NCBI GenBank assembly: GCA_030512335.1
Contig: JAULSU010000002.1
Coordinates: forward strand, 3,410,001-3,474,000
Direction: 5' to 3'
DNA length: 64,000 nt
DNA from: Immersiella caudata
Taxonomy: Eukaryota; Ascomycota; Sordariomycetes; Sordariales; Lasiosphaeriaceae
Part shown: positions 44,628 to 56,400 of the stretch, piece by piece
Numbering within the stretch: position 1 is the stretch's first letter
How the letters are laid out: each line of letters opens with the position of its first letter
Notes under the pieces: generated by a model
The model's input: only the letters and a program-made list of their open reading frames with translations
What the model was told of the DNA's origin: nothing
Database searches by the model: none
Translations under genes and position numbers: made by a program

Positions 44628-45440
44628 ATGGCCACCCTCTTTACCATTCCCATCCCGGCCCTCAACCAACACGCCCCCGGCACAATAACCTGCACCTCCC
44701 CCACCCCCCAGGTCTACCTCCTCTCCATCGCCGCGCCCCCTGACAACCGCCTCACCACCGCAACCTGCACTGCCATCCTCACCGCCCTCGACATCCTCGA
44801 GTTTTCCCCCGAAAAGTACCCACCCGGCGTCGTCCTCACCACCTCGGCCCTTCCCAAGTTCTACTCCAATGGCCTCGACCTCGAGCACGCCCTCGGCACC
44901 CCTACCTTCCTCCCCCAACAACTCTACCGTCTCTTCCACCGCTTCCTGACCTACCCCATGCCTACCATCGCGGTGCTCAATGGACACGCCTTCGCCGGCG
45001 GTCTGATGCTAGCGATGCACCACGACTACCGCGTCATGAGCCCCGCCAAAGGATTCGTGTGCATCAACGAGTTGGACTTTGGGGTCCCGTTGAAACCGGC
45101 CATGAGTTCGATTTTCAGGATCAAGACCCGACCTGAAACGTACAGGACGCTGGTGCTGGAAGCGCATCGGTTCGATGGGAAGGCGGCGCTGGAGGCGGGG
45201 ATTGTGGACGGGCTGGGGGGTGTGGAGGAGGCGAAAAAGTTGGTGGAGGCGAAAAAATTAACAGAGAAAGGGAGGACGGGGATCTATGGTTTGATGAAGG
45301 CCGAGATGTATCGGGAGAGCGTGGAATACTTGAGCGAAGAGGGGCATTACAGGGAGGAGGAGAGAGTTTTGAAGATGTTGGATGCGGACGCGGAGAGGAA
45401 GGCGGCGGGGGAGAAGAGAGTTAGGGAGGCGAAGTTGTGA
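44628..45440 (+). CDS. Peroxisomal enoyl-CoA hydratase/isomerase family protein
   Basis: A single exon of 270 residues. The crotonase fold is recognisable from the oxyanion-hole segments (TTSALPKFYSNGLDLE and AVLNGHAFAGGLMLAMHHDY) and from the following FVCINELDFGVPL, where the Glu is a plausible catalytic residue. The protein ends REAKL. The last three residues, AKL, fit a PTS1 peroxisomal targeting signal, so it probably works in the peroxisome matrix on fatty enoyl-CoA esters, as an Eci1/Dci1-like isomerase or a hydratase. The helical Lys/Glu-rich C-terminus is usual for this group. Substrate and exact reaction cannot be decided from the sequence. Confidence 0.87.
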   Translation: MATLFTIPIPALNQHAPGTITCTSPTPQVYLLSIAAPPDNRLTTATCTAILTALDILEFSPEKYPPGVVLTTSALPKFYSNGLDLEHALGTPTFLPQQLYRLFHRFLTYPMPTIAVLNGHAFAGGLMLAMHHDYRVMSPAKGFVCINELDFGVPLKPAMSSIFRIKTRPETYRTLVLEAHRFDGKAALEAGIVDGLGGVEEAKKLVEAKKLTEKGRTGIYGLMKAEMYRESVEYLSEEGHYREEERVLKMLDADAERKAAGEKRVREAKL

Positions 45441-46000
45441 GTTTTGTGTTGTGGGAAGCAGGCGTGCTTGTACATACGACGTCGTACCTGTAGTTTGAGC
45501 AATCACACCATTAGTTGGGTTTGTCATGTTCCGTATTTCTTTTGTATTTTTATCTACCTCTATCGTCCTCTCCAGTCCCTGGATGTCTGGCCATCGACAA
45601 CTCCGAATTCCGAACGGCAGCAAAGCAACGAAACCCAAAGGCGGCGGCGTCCCACAGCCCTTCTCCACATGTCCCAATCTTGTCATACCGCCTGGCCATT
45701 CCTTATAACAGCTGAAATAGCCATCGTCCGCATCCAAGCCCAAATTACCATAAACCATAAAAAGCAGAAACAATCATCCGAAGACAAGACAGCTATCAAC
45801 GATGGACGCCGAGAAAATGCAGGGTATGTTCAACATGTAGCCCGAGTCATCCCTTGAAGTCCAAGGAACCCACTGTCAGAACAAAGAGGTGTAGCAAACC
45901 TGGCCTGTCATTTCCCCGTTTCCACCAACAACAAAAAAAGGCAATAAACCGAAGAGCCGGCAACAAAATCGGGATAAAACAACACCCAACGCAATCCCTC
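45441..46000. other. Intergenic, convergent 3' ends
   Basis: This is 560 bp between convergent hydratase and KCS1 genes. Short frames on both strands have no supporting features. Confidence 0.5.
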
Positions 46001-49000
46001 CTACTCGCTGACAAGCCCATCATCCTCTACTCCATCCAAGTTCAACTCTCCATTTTGCCTTGCCTCTCCAGCAATAAGCCCCATACCGGCTCTGGTATCC
46101 CGCTGGATCTTGAGGAAGTACTTCCTGAGACTCCTCAATCCCCGCAAGAAACCCCTATCCGGCTCATTCGGATACTTTGGCGGGCATGACCTGTCCTTAG
46201 CCAGGTCTCCCGGCGTAACACAGTTCGCAAAGTCTGCAATCTTGAAGTCAATCTCGCGCCGATTCTTTCTCGTGCGTCGTGGCGCCTCTTCTGTGTCTGT
46301 TGCAAAGTCTGTCGTCGAGTCCTCCACGGCCGCATCATAATCTTCGGCAGGACCACCATCGTAAAACATAAGTAGGCTGGCTGCGTAGAATCGGTAACCG
46401 CGCAACCGGCTGATGATGACCTCGAGCTGGTCGAGCTTCTGCAAGACGGTCGGGATGTGCCGGAGAATGCTGGAGCGGTCGACGCCATCAAACAAAAAGC
46501 GCGTGAGCGCGTCCTGAAACTCCTGACCCTTCTTAAGGTCGCGGCCGTAGTATTTGTCCTTGAAGACGTAACACTGAGTCTTGACATCCCAGACCTGAAG
46601 ACCGCATACGCGAACGCCGAGCTCACGAGACGTGGTTTTCGCACATTTGCCCTGCTGGGACTCTTGCTTCTTCGGATTGGCGTCGACGCCGTACTGCCTG
46701 GTCCCCATTTTCAGATCCATGATGCAAGGCCGTTTCATACCGGCTGTAAGATCCTCCAGAAGAAGGAAGTACTCAACTCGCGAGTCCCGCTGCGTCTGTG
46801 CTTCCTTGGGATTGACAGGGCGCGGAATTCTCTTGAACTCTGTCGTGGGGCTTGGTAGCTCTGATGCTTGGGACGAAGGAACCGTAGACAGTGCTGTTTG
46901 TTGAAAATCCTCGTGACGTTCGGGCCCCTGCGTTGGGGTCTTTGGCCTGCCGTTGGCGTCCTTGAGAGGCACACTTTCGAGAGGCTTGCCTTTGTTAGCC
47001 TTGTAACCGGCATCATCGGCCTCCTCGAAGTACTTGAGATCACCGCGAGCGTCTGCGACATCCTTGGGCTTCCGACGAAGCCCGGTTCCGGAATACCGCC
47101 GCTTCTTCTTCTGCGCAGGAGAGTCCGCTAGGATTTCGGGCTCTGGAGCACTAGTCCCTGTCACATCTTTAGGCGCCTCTTCGTCCTCTGAACAAACGCC
47201 GAGCTGGCCAATGTCGCTTTGGCTCTGCACCAAACGACGGGCAGGGTGTGGAATGGCCTGCTCCTTGACATTGGAGCCCTCTTTGGCGCTAGTAGCTTCG
47301 CCGCGGGACACGGCCAAGCTGGGATCGGATCCCGTAGGCCGGAGGACCTGCTGAAGACTTCGCCGAGGAGGAGCTCGCTGGTGGCCTTTGCGATGTCGGT
47401 GCACAGCAATGGGCCGCTTCAAGAATGCGTCATTGAAGACTTCATTGCGTAGCTTTTTGTTCACCGTTGTTGCACCCCAGCTGTTGGCATGATAGTCCTG
47501 GAGATTTGGCCGCTTCAGAGCATCCTTCATATCAACGCCGCCAGAATGCCCGTTACGATCCGTGCCTTGAAGTGTTGCTGACGCGCTTCTAGTGCGCCCA
47601 ATGGCGATAGGGCTCTGCGGCTCAAGAAGGCTCCGGGGAAGAATGTGCTGATTATCCACGAACGTGACCGTTGGTACCGAGTTCTGTGGTGCTTGGAGTG
47701 ACTGACTAATAACTCGATGGTGCCCGGCCGAGGCAGCATCCTGAAGAGCTTGAGCGTCCTCCTCAGCAGTCGTCCCGTTGGACTTAACCCCGGAATCTGA
47801 CTCCAGCTGAGCTCCAGCTTTACACTCTAGCAGGGCTGCCTCGTCTCGCTTGAGCGTCGACTTGCGCCGCGGCTTCTTCTGAAACGTGACGTTCAGCACG
47901 CCAATGTACCTGAAATCACGACGTTAAACATGCAAACAGGACGGGGAGATAGATCATAGTAAACATACCTAGGCAAGAAAGCCAGCAAGTCACGGTGGTA
48001 TTTCTCAATCTTCTCGTAAAACTCATTCTCTCGGTTGTTCAACTGCTTGCAAACAGCTCGGCGGGAGAATCGCCACAAGGTGGTATGTCCCCCTACCTGG
48101 TGCTTGTAGGGGATGAGTTCAATTGCTTCCAGAGGTTGCTTCGGCGTCCACTGATGTTCATGAACAATTTCTTCTTGGTACTGGGAAACAGGACGCGATA
48201 GCTTGGGACGAACGCCGGCATCACTCTCATCGGCAATTGCAGAACCATCGACGTGACTGAAGTCTACCTCAGGAGCTATGGTAGGAATATCGGCAGGCTC
48301 TGGCCGTGGTTTTCTCTCATAGTCGACCCTCTCCAACTTGTCATCAGGTTCGGGCTCGCCAGCCTTCACAAGCCATGGGTGGAAATCATCAGTCCGAGAC
48401 AGAGTTCTCGAGGGAACAGCTCGCGGGGGCACACTCGGCAATGGCACTTCTTCTTCTGACTGTTCTGGGCCCTGATGAGGCACGAACAACGCCGAGGATA
48501 TTTTCTCCTCTCCGGACTCTTCACCCTCTTCGGCAGCCTCGCAGACACCCTCGCCAACGCTCTGCCTTCGTTCACCTTCTAGCGGGGAGTCCGACACGCT
48601 TTCTCCCTCGTCTGCCACTTGGCGATCCGAGCTAGGCAGCACATGGTTGAGTCTGGGCTCTTCGGGCTCTCCAGTTTGCCCAGCTTGCGCAGGCGTCTTT
48701 CTGTCTAGACGCTCTTCGGGAGACGTCACGGTAGCGCTCGTCTCCGACGTTCGCGCAGAGACAAGGCGAGGTCGACTGGGTTTGTCGGCCTCTAGCGCTC
48801 GGTCTTCGGCTGTTGGCAGAGCTCGGGCGGCCGCGCTGTCGTCACTTCGAGAGCTTTTACTTTCGTCGGGCGCCTCGACAGTTGGTGATAGCTTCTCACG
48901 CTGGTTCTGGACATGCCGAGCATCTTTTTTCTTCGTCTTGTCGTCGGGATTGCCCTCTTTGAAGAAGCGCAGGCTATGGCTAGCTTTTCGACTAGCTCGT

Positions 49001-50178
49001 GCGTTAGGCTCGGTCCCCGAAATAGCTTCAGCGATCGACTTCTCGACCTGACCGTCCTCGCCAGCCACTTCCCCGGTACTGATCGACCAAGCCTTCTCCG
49101 GGCCCATCGAGACACGGTGATCAACTTTCCGTGCTCTGGAGTCCTGGGTGGCATCAGGGAAGAAAGACGAATCGGTGCCGCCAGGCTGCATGCCGGACGG
49201 TGACTCTGTAAAGGGCGGTGTCACAAGCGCATTGCTGTTCGCCGAGATGTGTGGGAATGTGCCAAGTCGGGTTGGCCGGTCTTGGGCCCTGCGCTCGCGG
49301 TCGGTCCACTCCAGGGAGGTGCCCCTCCCTTGGCTCTTGGTGAGGAACTCACGGTGGCCGTTGAGCATAGAGTTCACCTCCCCGAGATCTAGCATGTTGT
49401 AAGGCATAGAAGGCGAGGGGTCGACAGGGCCGTAGTTGTACGCCACCGTTGTGGCGACGGCCGTTGAGGAAGGCATGTTGCTGGTGTGGTTGGTGGTGGT
49501 GGTATCGGGAATGAGAGCTCGAGGGGAAGCCCGCGGCGTCAAGGAGTCGCCGTCGCTCTGAACGGGAGTGGCATTGTGCGAATCTCTTTGCTCGTCGGCT
49601 TCCCGGCTTGGGGGCTGTTGGCCCTCGTTCGTCGACAGGCTGGCGTACTGGCTGGAGGGAGGGTTAGCAGTGTGTGACTTGTTGGTGTGTGCTGTTGACT
49701 CGGGTCGGCTGGCGAGCGGAGGAGTTTGGATGCCACGGGCTGTAGCAAGAGCCTGTGTCAGCAGTGAAGGACCATGGGGCCGAGTCAGAACGGCAGGGCC
49801 GCGGTGGTATTTAATCTGGTCGCCCGAAGGCGGAGACGGGGAGGGTTGGGTGACCGAGGGAGCGGCGGCAGCGACAGGGCCCTGCTGCCCATGCCCATGC
49901 CCTGGCGCTGGTGCTGGTGCTGGTGCTGGTGCTGGTGCTACCGTCGGGACAGGCACATCAGGTAGGCCCTGTGTACCCGCGGGTTGGGAAAAGGGAGGTG
50001 GCGCATCTGGGCGTGGATGCGGAGGAGGTTGCGTGGAGAGAGTGGGAGTTGTTGCTGCTGCTGCTGCTGCTGCCGCCGCCGCTGGAGCGGCACTCCCACC
50101 AGCCCCCCGGCATGGGCTCGCAGTGCTCACCGGTGCATCGGGTGCGGCATTTTCGGATGGGTTAGACGGATTGGACAT
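46001..50178 (-). CDS. KCS1: Inositol hexakisphosphate kinase
   Basis: Exons on the minus strand are 50178..47969 and 47909..46001, joined in phase 2 across the conserved FLPR-YIGVLNVTF, giving 1,372 residues. The kinase domain is split. The N-terminal part (HQVGGHTTLWRFSRRAVCKQ, NRENEFYEKIEKYHRDLLAF) precedes the junction. The catalytic part has the inositol-polyphosphate-kinase motif PxxxDxKxG (PCIMDLKMGTRQYG, near residue 1130), then a ASLLMFYDG block and IDFKIADFANCVTPGD. Kcs1 makes the pyrophosphates 5-PP-IP5 and related InsPs that control phosphate signalling and vacuoles. The first 650 residues are disordered, with Ala-, Pro-Ala- and Ser-rich tracts. A 400-residue disordered insert separates the two kinase parts, as in other fungal Kcs1 proteins. 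Confidence 0.92.
49903..50083 (-). repeat. Coding microsatellites in the KCS1 N-terminus
   Basis: A GGTGCT hexanucleotide array (about 49906-49939 on the plus strand) encodes Pro-Ala repeats. A GCT/GCC run (about 50050-50083) encodes poly-Ala. Both lie in the disordered N-terminus. Confidence 0.75.
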
Positions 50179-53100
50179 GAGGTAAACATCTGGCGTGCGC
50201 TGCGGAATTGAATTCTGGAAGTGCGCGAGGGGAGGAAGCGGCGCGGTTGAAAGTGACGGGCTTCGGGAGCTTCAGTGCCTCCCGCAAGACGACCAGCGGT
50301 TTCCCCAATGCAACCGAGGCCTCTCTAAATTTTCCCGTGTATTTTTTCGACACTTTGCAGAAAGTGGGCAGGGCCCCAGTAAGCTAGCTACCTCTGCTCA
50401 TGCAGCCTAGTTTGTGGGCGGTCGGGAAGGATTGTAAAAGGAGCACAATGTCAACGTGAAGGTACCTGGTTGGAAGAACGACGGGTGAGGTACTCAGCCG
50501 TAGCCGTGAGTAATTGATATGCCTTCATGACGCACGGGAAAAGTGGGACACCCAGACTTTGTGTGGTGGGGCAGTAAAGAGGGGCCAGTTTCTTGGTCTG
50601 GGGACGACAGCACTTGTACCTGTACCAATCTGGGCCATGCCATGTGCAATTCAGAGCCATGCAGAAGAATCGCGTCTTCTCCAAATTTTATAGATGTCCA
50701 CCTGCCCAAGGGAAGTAACCCAGAACCCCATATGACGAGCTCCTCTCTGGGGACCCTGATGGAGCGCTTGCTCCTGCTGGTGAGACGAGCCCGTCAGTCA
50801 TCAGCCAGCTCTCAGGATTGTGACAACCGCAGTTCTCCACGAGGTTCTTGGCGATCGGAAATACCTGGCCTTTGTCCAATGTGCTGTTATCATCCTATCG
50901 ATTGACCACGTCGCCTCCAAGGTTCTTACATGCCTACCTATTGATAACAGCGTTGGAGTTGCGGTCCGTCCTCGGAGGCCGCTCGATACTCACCGTTGGT
51001 CTTTCCCCAACCGTGCGACAGTCTCGCATCAGATTTCGCTGGGCTTCTCTGAGGCGGTCAACGGCCAGAGTTGCGGTTACGCAACCGATTTCACCTTGGA
51101 CGAGATCACGTTGCGCTGCTCCGGGTGTTGGCAGGCCCTTCCGGTATTTGGAAGCAATCCCATTGGGGCGTCCTCTTCTCTGCAAGCCACATGACGACAA
51201 GACGATGATTGCAGGGCTCCTGGGCAACGCTTCGCAGCATTTTGAGCATATCGTGTAGTCAGCCAGTCCGCCCATGTCTTGGCGTCATCCGACTGCCCGA
51301 GTTCGCAGGTCTGTTATCACGACGGATATTGAAAGATGCCGTACGGTTTTCTGTGTCACACATCCCAGTGTGACCCTTTTTTGCTTTCACACCTCAGTGC
51401 AGACGGGCCAGCGAAGCACCCCAGGAATTGGACGGCACGGCACGCTCGGCTTCCCTTCCACTTCAAATTAACTATCCACATGCTGATCATTCGATGGGTC
51501 TCAGCAAACGCGTCGCAACCCGCCCCAGTCTTTCGACGAATCCGCCCGACAGGATCAAATTATTCGGCTTCGCCAGGACGGCAGCGTGTGAGCCAGGCCG
51601 GATGGTTCCTGTAGTGTCTCGCGGACCCCGCGCCGTCGACCACCAATCAACCCGGAACGTGCTCCCACAGACCACCATTGAGGCCCTCAGGTCTCTAATC
51701 CAGATATCGCTATTGTTACCATCTGCCGCGCTATTCTTCCCTTCAGAATTCAGGCAGTCCGCAATGTGCTCGCACGTCTCGGGAATTTCGGCTTAGCGGA
51801 GCAACCAGGAGTTGCTCCTTTGAGCCACAGCAAGCAATCCGGCGTATCATCCCGGCGTCTCTGAGATGAGCTGGAAAAGGAGTGGTGCGAGGTGAGGTGA
51901 CTCGGGGTCACAGAGTTTCGCCAGTGACCTCCATCCGAGATACCCATCTCCTCGTCGACACCTCCAGCCCTCAGGAGATCTGTCTCGTCGAACTGTAAGT
52001 ACGCCGTCTGGGAGTGAGAGGCAAGCCTCTCTTTGCGGATGGTCCGCCCTGCCAGGTGTCCCTTTTGACTGCTGTCATTGACACAACGCAGCCGATCAGA
52101 GATGGGAACCTGAGCACGGTTTTTACCCGAGGGCTGATCAAAGCAAGTGGCAGGAGCATGGGTGGCTTGCAAGTGGCAGTTGATGAGGCTCTTCCGCCCT
52201 GATCGTGAGAGCGCCACATTTAGGCCCAGTCGGAAGGAGCACACTGTTTGACTACTAGCACACAGGTATAGTACATGCCGGTGGAATTGTAGTCCTGCCT
52301 CACTAGCCATTGCGAGGAATACCCGGTTTGGCGGCTTCCATTTGTTTTTGGCCGCCGTAAGCTTTGAATATGGCCTCCAACCTCGTAGCACTGCATACCT
52401 GAGGGAACCGCTCCCGACCCCCTTGACCGCTCTTGCTCGCCATTTGGCGATGTCCAATGGTTCTGACATGTGGCCAAGAGGGCGACGAGATGTTTGCTCC
52501 CCAAGGTCTCTTGGCTACCAACTGAATGCCCCCTGTTGTGGGCCACTGTTGGGCTTGGGCTTTGGGTTGTCAAGGCCCAGGCAACGTGACAAAATGCCCT
52601 ACCTGCGTCATGTTTGATCACGAAATCCTTCTTGGGCGGTGAATATTGACACCCGATGGGGCTTTCAATAGAAACACAAAATCCAACTTTCGGGATTTCG
52701 GAGTTTCGCGCTCTCCAAACGTTGTGCCTGTCGAAAAGGAATGACATTTTCTGGTTGCACCACATTCTCTTGTTTTCAGTTATCTTGGCAACCCTTGTCC
52801 CGATGTGCTGCATTGAACTTGATTGATCTTATGGACGCTGACGCTCTACGTTAAGAAGGGATTTGTTCTGTGGCATACGATTGACCTTGGTAGCTTGTCA
52901 ACTTGTCGATTCCGCAATATCCTCAGCGCTCGGGGCTAGGGAATGGCGATCTCCGTCAACTAGTTGTCATAATTGTAGTAAACACACGAAGATTCTGCCT
53001 TTGATGCCCCATAAACATCACTCATCAAAGAATGCAGTTTCTCACATACCTCAATTGCTTTCAGTGATCACCAGCCAGACAAGACACCCTCAAGCTCTCG

Positions 53101-53422
53101 ATCGGACCGTCACCCTATCAAAAGACATTCGTCATGAACATAGACCCAGACGCCTACGACAAGACAGATCTTCACCAGTCTTTGTTGTAGAGACACCCGC
53201 CAGCGCCAGTCTCTTCCGCCTAAGCCAGATCCCAAAGTGCACAATCCCCAGCAAAGAGCCCCTCCACTTCAGGGCGTTGTGGGAGTAAACAACGCCCCCT
53301 ATTCCGACATCATCGTAACTATGCAGACCCGCCATCCAAAAACCGGACTCAGTATCAAGCCCAAACATGTATAGTGCGCTGATAACCATTCTCCCCACCT
53401 ATCTCACCAGTTCGCTCGAGTA
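50179..53422. other. Gene-free 3.2-kb stretch
   Basis: Between KCS1 (divergent side) and the next minus-strand gene, no convincing gene, tRNA or transposon motif was found. The longest frame (51750..52469, minus) lacks domains and family resemblance. Part of it must be the KCS1 promoter. Confidence 0.5.
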
Positions 53423-56400
53423 TCAATCCCAAATACCCGCATCCATCAGGCTGATATCTATCTTCTGGGCGGACGGTGCAACACGCCCTCCTTGGGCCTC
53501 CCTAATTTCCCTCTCCTTTTTCTCGCTCTCAGCTCTCGCCTTGGCCAGCTCAGCGTCGACGTCCCACCTGTCCAGGAAGTCGTCGAGATTGTCCAGAACG
53601 TCGTTTACATCGTCAACCGTCTTCTGCGTCTCCACTTCTTCATCTGACATTTCCTCGTCTCCTTTATCATCTTCTGGATTCCCGGCATACCCTAGGCCGT
53701 CCAACCCTTCCGAAACTAGCGCTTCTCTTGCCGCTTCTAGACCCTCCGAGCACACCCTTACCCCTGCATCCGCCTGGATAAAAGCCTCCGCCATCGCATC
53801 GGCTGCTGGGCTGTCGCACACTTGCTGGGAAGCGCTGGGCAACAGTGATACGCCTCTCCTGAGTGGTCTTGCCAGCGGTGTTCCGGTCACACCACTACTC
53901 CTTCGCCTTGCGAGTCCGCCTTGTTGACGCTGCTTTGCTACAGCAGCAGCGAAATGTTTGCCAAACTTCTCGTTCTCGGCTGGGATTTGCTCAGGAGCAA
54001 TCAAGCAAGACGGTGGTGGCGAGGCAGGGCGGGAATGACCAGGGGGTGAAATGTCTGCAGGGAACTCAGCGCCAGTCGGAGAAGATGCAGGCTCTTCGCC
54101 GGGAAGTGGTCCCCAGGAAACGCGTTTGGCTTTCTTGGGCTTCTTTCGGATCTTATTTCTGGACGAAGGGCGGGCCCACGGGTTGGAGGCTGCCGCGTCA
54201 GCGAGCACCTGGGTGCTAGGAAGCCGGCCGTTACTATCGGCTGGACCGAGCGGGGTGCGCTGCTTGACGGGTGACGGGGTCATGAATTCCCGGAAAGATT
54301 TGATCGACAGGGTGAATTCAGGGGTCGGGAGGCTTGAGTTGTATCTTGTCGGCGTTGAGGGGAGACGCGGCGAGTAGACCATCTCGGTGTCTTCTTGGGG
54401 TAATGGTCGTGGCGACGGAAAGGGGAGGTCGGCAGCTTTTGGGAGACCAGGGCTGATCGCAGGTGAACTCAGTGGGTTAAAAAGGCGAGGGTGAGCGATC
54501 GCCGTAACCTGTGAATCGCCCCGCGCCCACGGGCTTTGCTCGTCCTTCTTCTTGAACGACTGGCTTCCTATGATCGAGAGCGGTTGAGGTCTGGCGGCTG
54601 GTGTGGCCATCACGGCCAATGTCGTTCTCTCCACGTTCCCTGCCCAAGGGCTCTGAGATTTGGATGATTCTAACACGCTCTCGGGTGCCTCGACGTCAGC
54701 CGTATTTCCAGTATTTTCCAGTGTTTGAGAGTTTCTTGCTGCTGCCTTCGGCCAGGAGCTTTCTTCATACTCGGAAACGGTGCCAGCCATTTTGAGAGGA
54801 CTTCCGAGTCCAACGGCAGGTTCAGCATCTTCGAAAACACGATCAAGCGGCTTGATAGGGCTTCCTAGTTCGACAACCGGCCTAGTATTGTCGGGGGCTA
54901 GATCGGTCTGCTTCATGGGGCTGCCAAGTTGAATAGTAGGACTGCCGTTTGCAGAAATATAATCACCTGGTTTGAGAGGGCTTCCCAACTGCACAATCGG
55001 GCTCGAGCTTTGTGAATGGCAACTTTGAGGGCCTACGAAACTGCCCAATGAAACAACATGGCTGCTGGTTGTTTCCTCCTGGTCTTCCGCCTCAAGAGGT
55101 GCGACGTCAGCCTTCTGGGAGCTTGTGGTGTGTTCGCTGGGAAGTGCTGCCATCGTGGTGGAATGATCGCCAAAACATGGCGGCGTGCTTTGAGCAGGCG
55201 CGCTTCCTGGCTCTTCTGACTGTGGCTGTGCTCGTGCTCGGGGTGTCTGGATATCGCTAGAGCTAGAATTGGGCTCGGCCCAGTCGAAGGGGGGTAATGA
55301 AATGGAGTCGGACGGCGCATGTGCTGCATCCTTTTGCTGTGACCTTGGCCAGAGAAGCTTCCTGGGCATTCCCGGCAGTTCGACTAGGAATGACGACTGC
55401 GATTGTTCCTTTTCCCAAGAGAAAGTACCCAAGCTCATCAAGTTGGAGGCTACCGATTTGACTAGCGGGGACCCTACCGAAGCCAATTGTGGTGCCTTGA
55501 CTGACGGCGCTGCCGAAACGTCGCTCTCGTCTGCCTCATCAAGCAGGAGCACTTGAAGCGCCTGGTTTGCCTGTGGTTGCTGGTCCGTATTCTGAACAAT
55601 CATCCCCTCGACAGGACTATGCTCGCAATCCTTGCTGGCGGCGATTTCGTGCTGTGGTGGTTGAGATTCGCAAGGCACAACATCGTGTGGGGCGGGACTG
55701 CCCACGACCGACTTGACGATGCGCTCTTCAATTGCCAGCTGTTCTGAAGGCGTTACATCATCAGTTACACTCTCGACATAATCCTCACACACCTTGTCTT
55801 CAGTTCTAGGTGGTTCCGCGTCCGCCACGTTGAGACGAGACTTGCGAATGGACTTCCTCCCAAGTTGCTTTTTGCTTTTGAACCGGAAGCTTCGATCTGA
55901 GAAAGTGTGGTAGCCGGCATCGGTGACTCCCTGCGCAGAACTGAGGGCGGCGGCGACAGCGGCGATAGCAGTTCCTTGGGTCGGCGTAACCGTGTCCTGT
56001 AACGGGGAAATGTGGGAGTGGCGCATCTGCTCCTCGTAGGCTCTAACGGCCAGTGGAGAGAGGTCAGTGATATCCAGGGGAATAAAACCTTTATTGGTTG
56101 ATGTCCTAGGAGTTTCGCTTGGTCCTTCCTGCCTCAGATCCAAAATAGGCTCGCTCGGGGAGTCTGGTGGCCGTTGTGTGGTCGGTTGTGAGGGCTCAGT
56201 ATCGGACATGCTCGATCTCTGAAGCTCTGTCGGGAGATGCATTGGGTTCAAATTCGGCGATCCACTGGCGGAATTCGTCGGACTTAGAATGGAGAGAGGC
56301 ACCGCCGTATCATCGCCCGCATCGACCAAGGCTGAGGATGGAGTTCCATCATCGGAGTTTGAGCTGTCGTCTCCATTGTCATTCCCAAGAAGAGCGCCAT

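Noticed and set aside
51750..52469. 239-residue frame on the minus strand in the 3.2-kb gap
   Set aside because: It has no domain, family resemblance, introns or start context. It is consistent with chance in GC-rich DNA.
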